In this document: piece after piece, positions 6,893 to 15,961 of the stretch
How positions within the stretch are numbered: the first letter of the stretch is position 1
Layout: each line of letters begins with the position of its first letter
From: JARFUG01 sp050485365
GTDB taxonomy: Bacteria; Desulfobacterota; Desulfuromonadia; Desulfuromonadales; JACZKF01
DNA length: 64,000 nucleotides
NCBI GenBank assembly: GCA_050485365.1
Contig: JBJHBH010000002.1
Coordinates: 28,865 to 92,864 of the forward strand
Direction of reading: 5' to 3'
The notes under the pieces: model-generated
Database searches by the model: none
The model's input: the letters and a program-made list of their open reading frames with translations, nothing else
What the model was told of the DNA's origin: nothing
Made by a program: the position numbers and the translations under genes

Positions 6893-8899
6893 ATGGGGGG
6901 ACTCGGAATGAGAGAGTGGTCGCTGAGGACCCGCCTGACCGTCCTCTTCTCGGTGCTGACGGGGGCGATCCTGTGCGTCGTGGCCGTCGCTGCGCTGCGT
7001 CACTTCGAAAACGAGTACCGCAGGACGTCCGCCAAAAACCAGCACTCCCTCACGGCCGCCATGGCCCGAGAAGCCGACAGCCGGCTTCAGGCGGCCGTGG
7101 TGCAGCTTTCGTCCGTGGCCGAGGCGTACCCGCGCGACGCCCTCGGCGATCCCCCCACGGCCGAACAGACCCTCTCGGCTCAGAAGGGGGCCCTGGTGAC
7201 GTTCGACAGGGGGATCCTCCTGCTGTCGCCGCGCGGGCCTCTCGGCTTCGTCGGCCCATCCCCTCCCCCCACCTTCGCCGAGGCGTTTGAATTCAGCGCT
7301 TTGGCACGAAACGGCGCGCCGCATCTGTACGGCCCCTTTCCCGATGAGTCGAGCACCCGGGCGCATATCGTCGTCGCGGCGCCGATTCGCGATGAAGACG
7401 GGGCGACGACGGCCGTTCTGCTCGGCGGGTTCGACGCCACGGCCGATCGCCTCCTGGGCTCCCTCCCCGATCTTCGCATCGCCGAAGGGGGGCATTTCTT
7501 CCTGCGAGGGCCGGATCACGGCGTCTCTCTGAGCGGCGCGCCGGTGCGCGAAGCAGCCGCCGCGAAGGCGCTCCTCTCCGAGGCCCCCCTCGCCGTCGCC
7601 GGGTGGAGCCTCTCGGCCGAGATTTCCCTCCCCCAAGCCCCCATCCGCAGCGCCCGCCTCTATATCGTCGGAGCCCTCGGCGCGCTGGCCCCCCTTTGCA
7701 CCCTCATCGTCTGGCTCTTCATGCGCCGGCTGACCGCACCGCTGGCGCAGATCGGCTCCCGGGTCAAGGCCATCACCGAAGGGGAGACCGAACTGGCCCC
7801 GCTGCCCGTCGCTCCGCATGAGGAGATCGCCCTGCTGACCAACGCCTTCAATACCATGCAGGAAGAGATCGTTCGTCGAGGCAGGGCGATCGAGGAACAG
7901 AAGGAGTTCGCCGAGGCGCTGGTTCAATACGCCGCGGCGCCGATCTTCGTGATCGACCGCCATCACAAAGTGATCTCCTGGAACAAGGCGTGCGAGGAGC
8001 TGACGGGGCTTTGCGCCGCCGAGCTCAAGGGGACCGACCTTCAGTGGCGCGGATTTTACGAGCACCCCCGTCCCTGCCTGGCCGATTTCGTCGTGGAGAG
8101 CCGCTACGATGAGCTCTCCGACTACTTCAGCGCCCACTCTCCGGCGCGCCTCGTCGGCGAGGGGCTGCAGGCCGAGGGGTGGCGCAAGACCCCCGGGGGG
8201 CGAGTCTGCTACCTGATCTTCAGCGCCGCCCCCATCCGCAACAACCGCGGCGAAATCGTCGCCGCCATTGAAACCCTCGAGGACATCACCGAGCGAAAGA
8301 ATGCCGAAACGCGCCTGAAGCAGATGGCCCACTTCGACTTTCTCACCGGGCTCCCCAACCGGGCGCTCTTTTTCGACCGCCTCGAGGTGGGGGTCGACGA
8401 AGCGAAGCGCTACGGGCACCGGATCGCCCTGCTCTTCATCGACCTGAACGGCTTCAAGGAGATCAACGACAGCCTCGGACACGACGCCGGAGACGTGGCC
8501 CTCGCCGAGCTCGCCCAACGCCTCAAAGGGTGCGTGCGCACCTGCGACACGGTGGCGCGCATGGGGGGCGATGAGTTCACCGTCATTCTGGGCCGCATCA
8601 CCGAGCCGAAGGAGGCCGCCCTGGTCACCCGCCGCATCGCCGACGCCTTCGCCTCGCCGGTGTGCAGCGGCGACCTCGTTCTGACTCTCGGGGCGAGCAT
8701 CGGCATCAGCGTCTATCCCGAGGACGGCACCGACGGGGCGACGCTGCTGAAAAAAGCGGACACGGCCATGTACCGCGCCAAGGCGCGGGGCGGGGGGATT
8801 CTCTTCGCCGCCGAAGGGGAACCGTTCTACCGGATCGACGAGGAGCCCTGGCAGGACGAAGGGGAGGGAAACGCCCGGAAAGAGGGGATCGGAAGTTGA
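6893..8899 (+). CDS. Membrane-bound diguanylate cyclase (sensor-HAMP-PAS-GGDEF)
   Basis: 668 aa. Order: TM1 about 11-32, periplasmic sensor about 33-252, TM2 about 253-277, HAMP about 278-330, PAS about 341-465, GGDEF about 485-645. The active site is intact (RMGGDEF, near 557-562) and the product-inhibition I-site RxxD (RTCD) lies five residues before GGDEF, so it should make c-di-GMP from two GTP and be feedback inhibited. No EAL domain follows. The start at 6893 follows GGAAGGAACAGGGT; a second ATG five codons on is possible. The periplasmic domain is not a family I recognise. It is convergent with a second diguanylate cyclase. Confidence 0.9.
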   Translation: MGGLGMREWSLRTRLTVLFSVLTGAILCVVAVAALRHFENEYRRTSAKNQHSLTAAMAREADSRLQAAVVQLSSVAEAYPRDALGDPPTAEQTLSAQKGALVTFDRGILLLSPRGPLGFVGPSPPPTFAEAFEFSALARNGAPHLYGPFPDESSTRAHIVVAAPIRDEDGATTAVLLGGFDATADRLLGSLPDLRIAEGGHFFLRGPDHGVSLSGAPVREAAAAKALLSEAPLAVAGWSLSAEISLPQAPIRSARLYIVGALGALAPLCTLIVWLFMRRLTAPLAQIGSRVKAITEGETELAPLPVAPHEEIALLTNAFNTMQEEIVRRGRAIEEQKEFAEALVQYAAAPIFVIDRHHKVISWNKACEELTGLCAAELKGTDLQWRGFYEHPRPCLADFVVESRYDELSDYFSAHSPARLVGEGLQAEGWRKTPGGRVCYLIFSAAPIRNNRGEIVAAIETLEDITERKNAETRLKQMAHFDFLTGLPNRALFFDRLEVGVDEAKRYGHRIALLFIDLNGFKEINDSLGHDAGDVALAELAQRLKGCVRTCDTVARMGGDEFTVILGRITEPKEAALVTRRIADAFASPVCSGDLVLTLGASIGISVYPEDGTDGATLLKKADTAMYRAKARGGGILFAAEGEPFYRIDEEPWQDEGEGNARKEGIGS

Positions 8900-8915
8900 A
8901 CGATGCGAAAAAATC

Positions 8916-9050
8916 GGTATTTATTCGCCTTGTGGGGTCGCGGCTCACATGACAAGGTGTCTGGCGCCATGGACGGCGCCAGTCAAGCGGCCATGGACGG
9001 CGAAAAGCGTCCCTTGGCATGGGAGTTGGGACCCCATGCTGAACAGTTAC
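8916..9050 (+). repeat. Dispersed structured repeat, copy A
   Basis: First of four related intergenic copies (A-D). It contains three consecutive predicted hairpins: GGCGCC-ATGGAC-GGCGCC, GGACG-GCGAAAAG-CGTCC, and GCATGGG ... CCCATGC. It starts GGTATTTATTC and ends CAGTTAC. It fills the convergent gap between the two diguanylate cyclase genes and might act as a terminator for both, although no T-run follows. Confidence 0.8.
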
Positions 9051-9062
9051 AAAATCCGAAGC

Positions 9063-12000
9063 TCACAGCCCCTCGTGACCCACCCGGTTGCGCCCCTCGT
9101 CTTTGGCGCGATAGAGGGCCCGGTCGGCGCGGGCGAGGGCTTCGACCCGCTCGTCCTCTTTCCTCAGCAGGGTCACTCCCACGCTCAGCGTCACCCGAAT
9201 GTCGTCGGCGCCGCTTCGGGCGGGCGTCTGCGCGAAGGCGTCGCGCAGACGCTCGGCGAAGCGCAGCGCCCCCTCGCCGTCGGTGCCGGGGAGCAGAACG
9301 GCGAACTCTTCGCCGCCCAGCCTGCCGATGAGGTCGATCTTGCGCAGCATCTGCTGAGCGAGCCGGGCGAAGTGCTTCAGAACGTCGTCGCCGGCGGCGT
9401 GCCCGTAGGTGTCGTTGACGCGCTTGAAGCGGTCGAGATCGACCATGAGCAGGGCCACCGGCTTTCCGAGGCGCTTGAAGCGCGCCAGCTCGTGGTCCAT
9501 ACGCTCCAGAAAAAAGCGCCGGTTGGCGACCCCGGTGAGAGCGTCGGTAGTGGCGAGGCGCCGCAGCTCGGCCTCGTAGGCCTTGCGCTCGGTGAGGTCC
9601 TGAAAGACGACGACGGCGCCGTCGCGCTCTCCATCCTCCTCGACGGGGTTGACGACAAGCTGCACCGCAAAGCCGGTGCCGTCCTTGCGGATGAACCACT
9701 CCTCGGCGCGGCGCGAGAGCCCGTCCTCGATGGTGCGGAAGATCGGGCACTTGGCGGCGGGATAGTCACTGCCGTCGGGGCGGTGGTGGTGAAAGAGGGC
9801 GTGCGGGTCGGCATCGAGAACTTCGGCAAGGGTGAAGCCGAGCATCCGCAGCGCCGCGGGATTGACGAAGGTGAGCTTCCCCGTGCGGTCGACGCCGTAG
9901 ATCCCCTCCCCCGCCGCCATGAGCAGCACCTTGTTGCGCCGCGAGAGGCGCTCGACTTCGGCCCGAGCGGCGCGCTCCTCGCCGACGAGCTCCCCCAGCC
10001 GCTCGTTGACCCGGAGCAGCGCCGATTCGGCGCGCTTTCGCGCGGCGGTGTCCCACGCGAGGTCGGCCAACAGCGAGACGGTTTCCACATCCCACGAGGT
10101 GTAGTTCTCGGTCTTGTTCCCCACCCCGAGGATCGCCACGATCGACTCTCCCCGAAAGAGCGGAACGACGAGCTGTCGCTCGATGGGCACATGCCCTTCG
10201 GGGAGCCCCCGGCGGTGGAGCAAGGCGGCGTAGTCGTTGTGGATGATCGCCCGGCCCTCGCGCACGCAGTCGACCCAGACCCCGGCCTTCTCCACGTCGT
10301 AGTGCATTCCCGCCCCATCCATGGTGCAGGCCCTATGCAGCGTCGCGCTCGACCACATCTGCAGTTCCAGCGTCTGTTGGTCTTCGCGCAGAAAATGGAA
10401 AAAGCCGATGCGGCTCGCGGTCAGCCGCTCGGCCTGGTCGATCGTCTCGCGCAGAAACTCCTCCAGCGAATGGGTCAGGGCGTAGTCGATCAGGTGCAGG
10501 CGCGCCCGGGAGAGGGCGTCCGCTCGCCGCCGCTCGGTGATGTCCTGCAGGCTGAACTGGAGCAGCTGCCGTCCCTGATGCTGAAAAGCCATCAGGTGCA
10601 CCTCGGCGTCCCAGATCTCTCCGTCGGGGCGTCGGTGACGCCACTCGAAACGGTGCGATCCCCCCGCGCGGGCAGCCTCGATGCGGCCCTGCGCCGCCTC
10701 GGCCGACGCCGTCCCGTCGGGCTGCAGCGGAGCCGAGACGTCCAGCGGACTCCGACCCACGAGCGCCTTCGCGTCCTCGACGCGATACAGCCGAAGCGCT
10801 GCGGCGTTGCAGTCGATGAAGCGGCCGCCCGCCGGGTCCATGACCACCATGGCGACATGCGATTCGGCGAAGAGGAGCCGGTTGTACGCCTCGCTCTCGC
10901 GCAGGGCCTTTTCGGCCTCAATGCGGGTGGTGATGTCGTGGATGATGGAGAAGAGGAGCGTTCCGTTTTCAGTCTCGATGGGCGAGGAATGGACCTCGAC
11001 GGTGCGGACCTCGCCGTCGGCGAGGCGATGGGGAAAGATGAAGTAATTGCGCCTCTGCTCGAGGGCGTTTCGTCGCTCGGCGGCGATCTGCTCCTCACCG
11101 AGCATGTTGATCTCGGCGACGCTCATCGCGCGCAGGAGATCGGCCGGATAGCCGTAGAAGCGCGCGGCGGCGGCGTTGGCGTCGACGATCCTCCCGGAGG
11201 CGGGATCGACCAGGAGCATTACCGCATCGTGGCGGTGAAACAAGCCCCGGAAATGCTCTTCGCTTCGGCGAAGCTCGGCGGTCACGTCATCGATGCGGCG
11301 CTGCAGGCTGTTGCGGGTGGCGCCGTAGAGCCAAAGCAGAAGAAGCTGAGAAGCGACGTATCCGCCGACAAGCGCCGCCGCATCGACGCGGCGGTGACGC
11401 TCGTGGGCGGCGAAGGGCTCGGAACGGTCGCGCCAGACGACGACCATACCGACAGGGGGGCGCGCCGGATCGCGTCCATGAAGGTAGTCGTGAAGGGGGA
11501 AGGTGGTCACATGCCAGCGCCGCCCGCCCCAGGCGGCCTTGAAAGAGCGGAGCGGCTCTTCGCCCAACGGCACGGATCCGCTCATCAGCCACGGCGTCGC
11601 CTCGGAGCGGGACGTCGATGCCAGATAGCTCCCCGTCTTCTCGATCAGGGGGCCGTTCAATCCGAGGTATTCCGCCCAGACGGTCTCCTCCACGACGCGG
11701 CGTTCGAGCAGGACGGCGACCCCGGCGTCGGCGAGGCGATCGAAGTACTCGACCTGCGAGCGAAGCGACATCCCCGCCTCCAGCACACCGATGCGTCCTC
11801 CCTGCGGGTCTTTGACGGGCACCACCGCCCGCAGCCCCGAGAAGGCGCGGCCGATCTCGAAGCCGCTGCGGGGAATTCCGTCGGCGTTGACGTCCTCGAT
11901 GACGGCACGCACCCCGTCGAGGCGGTCGCCGAAGCGCTCGGGGGCGTGCACCCGCAGAAACGACTTCGCGCCGGGTCCGAGGTGAAAATGGAGCTGCTGC

Positions 12001-12353
12001 GCGCCGAATTGCCGCTGCAGATCGCTCCAGCTCGGCCCCAGGTGCTCCAACAACTCGGCGCGCGCACGCGCCGCCCTCTCTCCACCCGGCCCCTCGGCCT
12101 CACCTTCCTTCCCGTCGAGAAAGGCGCGCCGGACCTTGGGGTCTGCGGCGACGAAGGAGGCGAGAACGTACATCTGGCGCTCTAGCTGAGCTTCGGCGAT
12201 GCGAAAGAGGTCCTGTAGCTCGGCGGATTCGCGGTGGAGACGCCGCTCGAACTCCGCAGCGTCTCGGTGCCAGAAAAAGACGCCGATGCACAGGAAAAAG
12301 GCCGCCAGCAGGACGGAAGGGAAGAGAGTATTTCTCAGCGAGAATTTCTTCAT
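9063..12353 (-). CDS. Large multi-sensor diguanylate cyclase (dCache-PAS-PAS-GAF-PAS-GGDEF)
   Basis: 1096 aa. N-terminal signal anchor, then a double-Cache type periplasmic domain (about 30-315; the WSDLQRQFGAQQLHFHLGP stretch and SFLRVHAPERFGD resemble the dCache_3 family), TM2 about 325-345, two PAS domains (about 365-615), a GAF domain (about 625-785), a third PAS (about 805-925) and GGDEF (about 930-1090). The active site is GGEEF (near 1012-1016) with an RxxD I-site (RKID) five residues upstream, so it should be an active, feedback-inhibited cyclase. I chose the ATG giving MKKFSLRN; a GTG 45 bases upstream is possible and neither has a strong ribosome site. Its 5' end is divergent from the Cds6-domain cluster. 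Confidence 0.9.
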   Translation of the reverse strand: MKKFSLRNTLFPSVLLAAFFLCIGVFFWHRDAAEFERRLHRESAELQDLFRIAEAQLERQMYVLASFVAADPKVRRAFLDGKEGEAEGPGGERAARARAELLEHLGPSWSDLQRQFGAQQLHFHLGPGAKSFLRVHAPERFGDRLDGVRAVIEDVNADGIPRSGFEIGRAFSGLRAVVPVKDPQGGRIGVLEAGMSLRSQVEYFDRLADAGVAVLLERRVVEETVWAEYLGLNGPLIEKTGSYLASTSRSEATPWLMSGSVPLGEEPLRSFKAAWGGRRWHVTTFPLHDYLHGRDPARPPVGMVVVWRDRSEPFAAHERHRRVDAAALVGGYVASQLLLLWLYGATRNSLQRRIDDVTAELRRSEEHFRGLFHRHDAVMLLVDPASGRIVDANAAAARFYGYPADLLRAMSVAEINMLGEEQIAAERRNALEQRRNYFIFPHRLADGEVRTVEVHSSPIETENGTLLFSIIHDITTRIEAEKALRESEAYNRLLFAESHVAMVVMDPAGGRFIDCNAAALRLYRVEDAKALVGRSPLDVSAPLQPDGTASAEAAQGRIEAARAGGSHRFEWRHRRPDGEIWDAEVHLMAFQHQGRQLLQFSLQDITERRRADALSRARLHLIDYALTHSLEEFLRETIDQAERLTASRIGFFHFLREDQQTLELQMWSSATLHRACTMDGAGMHYDVEKAGVWVDCVREGRAIIHNDYAALLHRRGLPEGHVPIERQLVVPLFRGESIVAILGVGNKTENYTSWDVETVSLLADLAWDTAARKRAESALLRVNERLGELVGEERAARAEVERLSRRNKVLLMAAGEGIYGVDRTGKLTFVNPAALRMLGFTLAEVLDADPHALFHHHRPDGSDYPAAKCPIFRTIEDGLSRRAEEWFIRKDGTGFAVQLVVNPVEEDGERDGAVVVFQDLTERKAYEAELRRLATTDALTGVANRRFFLERMDHELARFKRLGKPVALLMVDLDRFKRVNDTYGHAAGDDVLKHFARLAQQMLRKIDLIGRLGGEEFAVLLPGTDGEGALRFAERLRDAFAQTPARSGADDIRVTLSVGVTLLRKEDERVEALARADRALYRAKDEGRNRVGHEGL

Positions 12354-12522
12354 ATCATGCGTCGCGGCGTAAAGGTGGGGTGTTGAGACGATTCTCACCC
12401 ATACCGCCGCCGTTGTCTAGGATTTCCGACCGCGCTCGCCAAAAGGATGAAACCGCGGCGCCGAAGGGACCGAAAAGCGGACCATCGGCCGGACAACTGC
12501 TTCGATCTTCGTCTGTTTTCGG

Positions 12523-12552
12523 TTGAAATGAGCCTTGGGGTGGGCCTATACT
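12523..12552 (+). promoter_or_regulatory. Candidate sigma-70 promoter for the Cds6-domain operon
   Basis: TTGAAA (12523-12528), 18-base spacer, TATACT (12547-12552). Predicted start near 12559 gives a leader of about 100 nt before the ATG at 12658. It lies in the 304-bp divergent gap; I see nothing else definite there. Confidence 0.55.
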
Positions 12553-12657
12553 GTGGCGGTCCGATTGAATGAAAATGGAGGGCCGCTCCCCCCTCACGCT
12601 TCGCCGCGCAACAACGCGAAGGTCCCGTTTCATCCCCTTCACTCCCGATCAGGTATC

Positions 12658-13740
12658 ATGAAGACACCCGCTTCCGAAAAGACCTCCTTCAAATGGCTCC
12701 TCGGCGCCCTGGTGCTCGGCATCGTTCTGGGGGCCTGCTTCACCATCCTGTTGCGCGCGCCCTCTTCCTCGGCCCCCCTTTTCGCCGCCGAAGCGGTGTC
12801 GCCGAAGGTCGACCGGGCCCTGTCCGAAGGGCTGGAGCGCGCCAAGAGGCTCGCCGACCAGGGGAAAGCACCCGAGGCGGTGGAGCTGCTCGAATCGCTC
12901 ATCGTCCGCTTCCCCAAGGCGCCCGAGCCGTACAACAATCTGGCCGCCGTTCTTGCCCTGCAGGGCGAGTTGGAGGCGGGGCGCGAGCTTCTTGAAAAAG
13001 CGCTGCGCACCCACGAGGGGTACTCGGCCGCCTACGACAATTTGGGGATCATCTTCTCCGAGATTGCCCGCACCTCCTACGGCAAGGCCCTTCGCCTCGA
13101 CATCCCCCCGAGCACGCCCGACCTCAAGGTCGTCACCGCCGCCCGCCCCGCTCCCGCTTCGGTGGCCTCGGACATCCTCAGGGACGAGCCCGAAAGCGCG
13201 CCGCCCCGCGAAGAGCCGGCGAAAGAGGTCCGCACCGCGGCTGCCCCCCCTGCGGCGGCGCAGCGGCCCGAGCCGCCCCCGGCGCAGCCCGCCGCTCCCC
13301 CGGCTCCGGCTCAGGCTCCCGCCGCCCCCTCTGCCCCCGCCCCGGCAGCGGCGGCACCGCAGGCGGCGCCGACCGCGCCTGCGAACGACCAGCGCGAGGC
13401 GGTTCTGCAGACGCTCCGGGAGTGGGCCGCCGCCTGGTCGGCCCGCGACGTGCCGCTCTATCTTTCGTACTACAGCGAGCACTTCCGCCCCGACGACGGC
13501 ATGGACCGCGCCGCCTGGGAAGAGCTTCGCCATCAGAGGATCCGCCACCCCTCGCGCATCCGGGTGACCCTCAGCGACATCCAGCTCAGCTGGACCGGCC
13601 CCGATTCGGTGCAGGTCACGATGGTGCAGGACTACGACGCCGACACCTACAAAGGACGTTCGCGCAAGGCGATGAACCTGGTGAAGGAAGGGGGCGCCTG
13701 GCGCATCCTGACTGAGAACTCCCTCGGAACCGCACGGTGA
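12658..13740 (+). CDS. TPR protein with C-terminal Cds6/NTF2-like domain
   Basis: 360 aa. One N-terminal membrane segment or signal anchor (WLLGALVLGIVLGACFTILL), then tetratricopeptide repeats about residues 50-135 (AKRLADQGKAPEAVELLE, PYNNLAAVLALQGELEAGRE), a Pro/Ala-rich linker about 160-245 and a C-terminal domain about 250-360 beginning LREWAAAWSARDVPLYLSYY. That last segment matches the Cds6 C-terminal/NTF2-like domain associated with L,D-transpeptidases. The following YkuD gene and the third gene carry the same module. Probably envelope-located and involved in peptidoglycan handling. Weak AGG ribosome site; the next gene's GTG overlaps this stop by four bases, so translation is coupled. 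Confidence 0.75.
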   Translation: MKTPASEKTSFKWLLGALVLGIVLGACFTILLRAPSSSAPLFAAEAVSPKVDRALSEGLERAKRLADQGKAPEAVELLESLIVRFPKAPEPYNNLAAVLALQGELEAGRELLEKALRTHEGYSAAYDNLGIIFSEIARTSYGKALRLDIPPSTPDLKVVTAARPAPASVASDILRDEPESAPPREEPAKEVRTAAAPPAAAQRPEPPPAQPAAPPAPAQAPAAPSAPAPAAAAPQAAPTAPANDQREAVLQTLREWAAAWSARDVPLYLSYYSEHFRPDDGMDRAAWEELRHQRIRHPSRIRVTLSDIQLSWTGPDSVQVTMVQDYDADTYKGRSRKAMNLVKEGGAWRILTENSLGTAR

Positions 13741-15086
13741 AGCGCCCGCACCTTCTTCTTTTGCTCGTGCTCGTCGCCGGGATTGTCACCGTCACGGCCG
13801 CGCAGGTGAGTGCGCTGTGGACGAACCCCGCGCCGTCCCCTGCGCCCTCGCCGCTCAAGGAGGAGACGCTGCAGCAACGGTTCGTCGAGGATCTGCCGAC
13901 CCTCGAGAGCGATCTTCAAAAGCGGGTCTCGGCGCGCCTGAAGGCCGACCCCGACGACCTCGAAGCGGCCCTTTTGCAGGGGCTGCTCTACTTCCGGGCC
14001 GGCGATTTCGACCGCGCCCTCACCAAGCTCGACCGCATCACCCGCAAGGCGCCGCGCTTCCACCTGGCGCACCTCATCCGCGGCGACCTCGCCCTGGTCC
14101 ACATCAACCACATCAGCGACATCGGCCGCAGCCGCCTGCTGAGCGACATGCCCGGCGCCGACGAGGAGCGCTTGGAGCAGCTGCGCACCGAGGCCGAGGC
14201 ACGCCTTCGCGGCTATCTCACCATCATCGACGGGCGCCGCATCCCCGGCAGCATCATCCAACTCGCCCCCGGCATCAGCCACGTCCTGCTCGTCGACAAG
14301 GCCCAGCACCGCCTCTACGTCTTCGAAAACGTCGGTCCCGGTCTCCCCCCGGCCCTGGTCGCCGATTTCTACACGGTCATCGGACGCATCCCCGGAAACA
14401 AGCTCGTGCGCGGCGACCAGAAGACCCCCGAGGGGATCTACTACATCACCGAGCGCATCCCCGGCAGTCGGCTTCCGCGCCGCTACGGCCCGGCGGCCTT
14501 CCCGATGAACTACCCCAACGAGCTCGACCGACGTTTTCGAAAGACCGGCGACGGCATCTGGCTGCACGGCACCGACACCGACTTCTACAGCCGCCCTCCC
14601 CTCGACAGCGACGGCTGCGTCGTTCTCGCTAACGACGATCTGAAGCGGATCGAGCGCTTCATCAAGCCGGGGGTCACCCCCATCGTCGTGGCGGACGCGC
14701 TGGAGTGGATCACCCATGAGCAGTGGCACGATCGGCGCGAGTCGGTGCTGCGCGACATCGAACAGTGGCGCCGTGACTGGGAGCAGGGGCCGGTGGAGGC
14801 GTATCTCAGCCACTACGCCAACGACTTCGTCGGCGACGGGCTCGAACTGGCGGCGTGGAGCGAACGAAAGCGGCAGGTGGCCCGGGGGAAGGAGTACCAG
14901 AAGATCGTTCTGAGCGACCTGACCCTTCTGGCCTACCCCAAGGCGGCGGCGGACGGTCGGCGCAAAGTGGTCGCCGAATTTCGCCAGGACTACCGTTCGA
15001 ACAACTTCAACAGCGTCATGGACAAGCGGCTCTACCTGGTCCAGGACGAGCAGGCGTGGCGGATCTGGCACGAGGGTCGCCAGTAA
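13737..15086 (+). CDS. L,D-transpeptidase (YkuD) with C-terminal Cds6/NTF2-like domain
   Basis: 449 aa. Signal peptide or anchor (MKRPHLLLLLVLVAG), a helical/TPR-like region about 40-165, YkuD catalytic domain about 180-325 with the diagnostic HGTDTDF ... SDGC (catalytic Cys in LDSDGCVVLAN), then a C-terminal domain beginning about 340 (WEQGPVEAYLSHYANDF) like that of its neighbours. YkuD enzymes make 3-3 peptidoglycan cross-links or attach proteins to peptidoglycan; the Csd6 branch is an L,D-carboxypeptidase controlling cell shape in Helicobacter. Which activity applies here cannot be read from sequence. Starts at GTG overlapping the upstream stop. Confidence 0.85.
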   Translation: MKRPHLLLLLVLVAGIVTVTAAQVSALWTNPAPSPAPSPLKEETLQQRFVEDLPTLESDLQKRVSARLKADPDDLEAALLQGLLYFRAGDFDRALTKLDRITRKAPRFHLAHLIRGDLALVHINHISDIGRSRLLSDMPGADEERLEQLRTEAEARLRGYLTIIDGRRIPGSIIQLAPGISHVLLVDKAQHRLYVFENVGPGLPPALVADFYTVIGRIPGNKLVRGDQKTPEGIYYITERIPGSRLPRRYGPAAFPMNYPNELDRRFRKTGDGIWLHGTDTDFYSRPPLDSDGCVVLANDDLKRIERFIKPGVTPIVVADALEWITHEQWHDRRESVLRDIEQWRRDWEQGPVEAYLSHYANDFVGDGLELAAWSERKRQVARGKEYQKIVLSDLTLLAYPKAAADGRRKVVAEFRQDYRSNNFNSVMDKRLYLVQDEQAWRIWHEGRQ

Positions 15087-15139
15087 GGCGCAAGGCAGAC
15101 AGGGACACGATCGCTTCCGGTGGAGACGGGCAGACGCAA

Positions 15140-15886
15140 ATGAAGAGGCCGACCTTGTTTTTGGGGGTGTTCCCGCTCTTTTTAGCGACGCTCGTCTGTG
15201 CGGACGAGTTCGCCGCCCCACCCGGCACCTTCTACGACGCCGACACCGCCCTTCTCTGGCAGATCGGCGAAAACGGCCGGATGCCGTGGTCGGAGGCGGC
15301 GCGCCACTGCCGAAGCCTCTTTGCGGACGAAGGGGGCGAATGGCGCCTTCCGCGCAAGGACGAGCTCTTGTCGCAGCCGCCTCGCCATCTCTTCCCCGAC
15401 GCCGCGGCCGGCGCCTACTGGAGCGCCACCCCGCAGAACGGGCGTGTCTTGGGGGTTGCCTTCGACAGCGGCCTCCCCTTCGCCTTCGGGGGGAGCGACC
15501 CGGCCCTTTATGTGCGCTGCGTCGCCGACCCCCCTCCCCCTTTTGCGGCCCCACTCCAAACCCTTCACCGCTGGGCGCAGGCCTGGTCGCGTCAGGACGT
15601 CGAGGCGTACCTCTCCTTCTACAGCGACGACTTCGATCCCGGCAGCGGCCTCTCGCAGGCGGCGTGGAAGGAGCGCCGACGAAGCGCCCTCGGGCGCCCC
15701 GAGTGGATCGAGGTGCGGATCGATGATCTTCGGGCCTCACGGACCGACGCCGGGGTGCGCATCGCCTTCGTCCAGGCCTACCGCTCCGACCTCTTCAGCG
15801 ACCGCGTCCGCAAGGCGATCGACTTCGTCCCCGAACGCGGGGGGTGGGCCATCGCCGCCGAAGAGACATTCGAGATTCTCCCCTGA
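15140..15886 (+). CDS. Secreted Lcl/DUF1566-type protein with C-terminal Cds6/NTF2-like domain
   Basis: 248 aa with signal peptide (cleavage probably after LVCA). Residues about 25-130 show the DUF1566/Lcl C-terminal pattern: PGTFYDADTALLWQI, WRLPRKDELLSQ, AYWSATP and YVRCV. Residues about 140-248 (LHRWAQAWSRQDVEAYLSFYSDDF) repeat the domain found at the C-termini of the two preceding proteins. 53 bases separate it from the YkuD gene and no terminator intervenes, so the three are one operon, closed by the hairpin at 15891-15919. The role is unknown; ligand or peptidoglycan-fragment binding is a guess. Confidence 0.7.
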   Translation: MKRPTLFLGVFPLFLATLVCADEFAAPPGTFYDADTALLWQIGENGRMPWSEAARHCRSLFADEGGEWRLPRKDELLSQPPRHLFPDAAAGAYWSATPQNGRVLGVAFDSGLPFAFGGSDPALYVRCVADPPPPFAAPLQTLHRWAQAWSRQDVEAYLSFYSDDFDPGSGLSQAAWKERRRSALGRPEWIEVRIDDLRASRTDAGVRIAFVQAYRSDLFSDRVRKAIDFVPERGGWAIAAEETFEILP

Positions 15887-15890
15887 CGAC

Positions 15891-15919
15891 GAAAGGGCGG
15901 CCTGGTTGGCCGCCCTTTC
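15891..15919. terminator. Bidirectional terminator between the Cds6 operon and cpoB
   Basis: A perfect 12-bp stem GAAAGGGCGGCC / GGCCGCCCTTTC with a 5-base loop, between convergent genes. Flanking T-richness is modest. Confidence 0.75.
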
Positions 15920-15961
15920 GCATTCATTTCGTTCTCTGTTCGTCGTTGTGCGTCGGCTTTT

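Noticed and set aside
8949..12185. 1078-residue plus-strand open frame across the large GGDEF gene
   Set aside because: Antisense shadow of a GC-rich gene. The opposite strand encodes clear dCache, PAS, GAF and GGDEF motifs; the shadow is Gly/Val/Asp-rich with no family pattern.
13647..15740. 697-residue minus-strand open frame
   Set aside because: Shadow of the YkuD and neighbouring genes; composition typical of reverse-strand GC-rich frames and no ribosome site.
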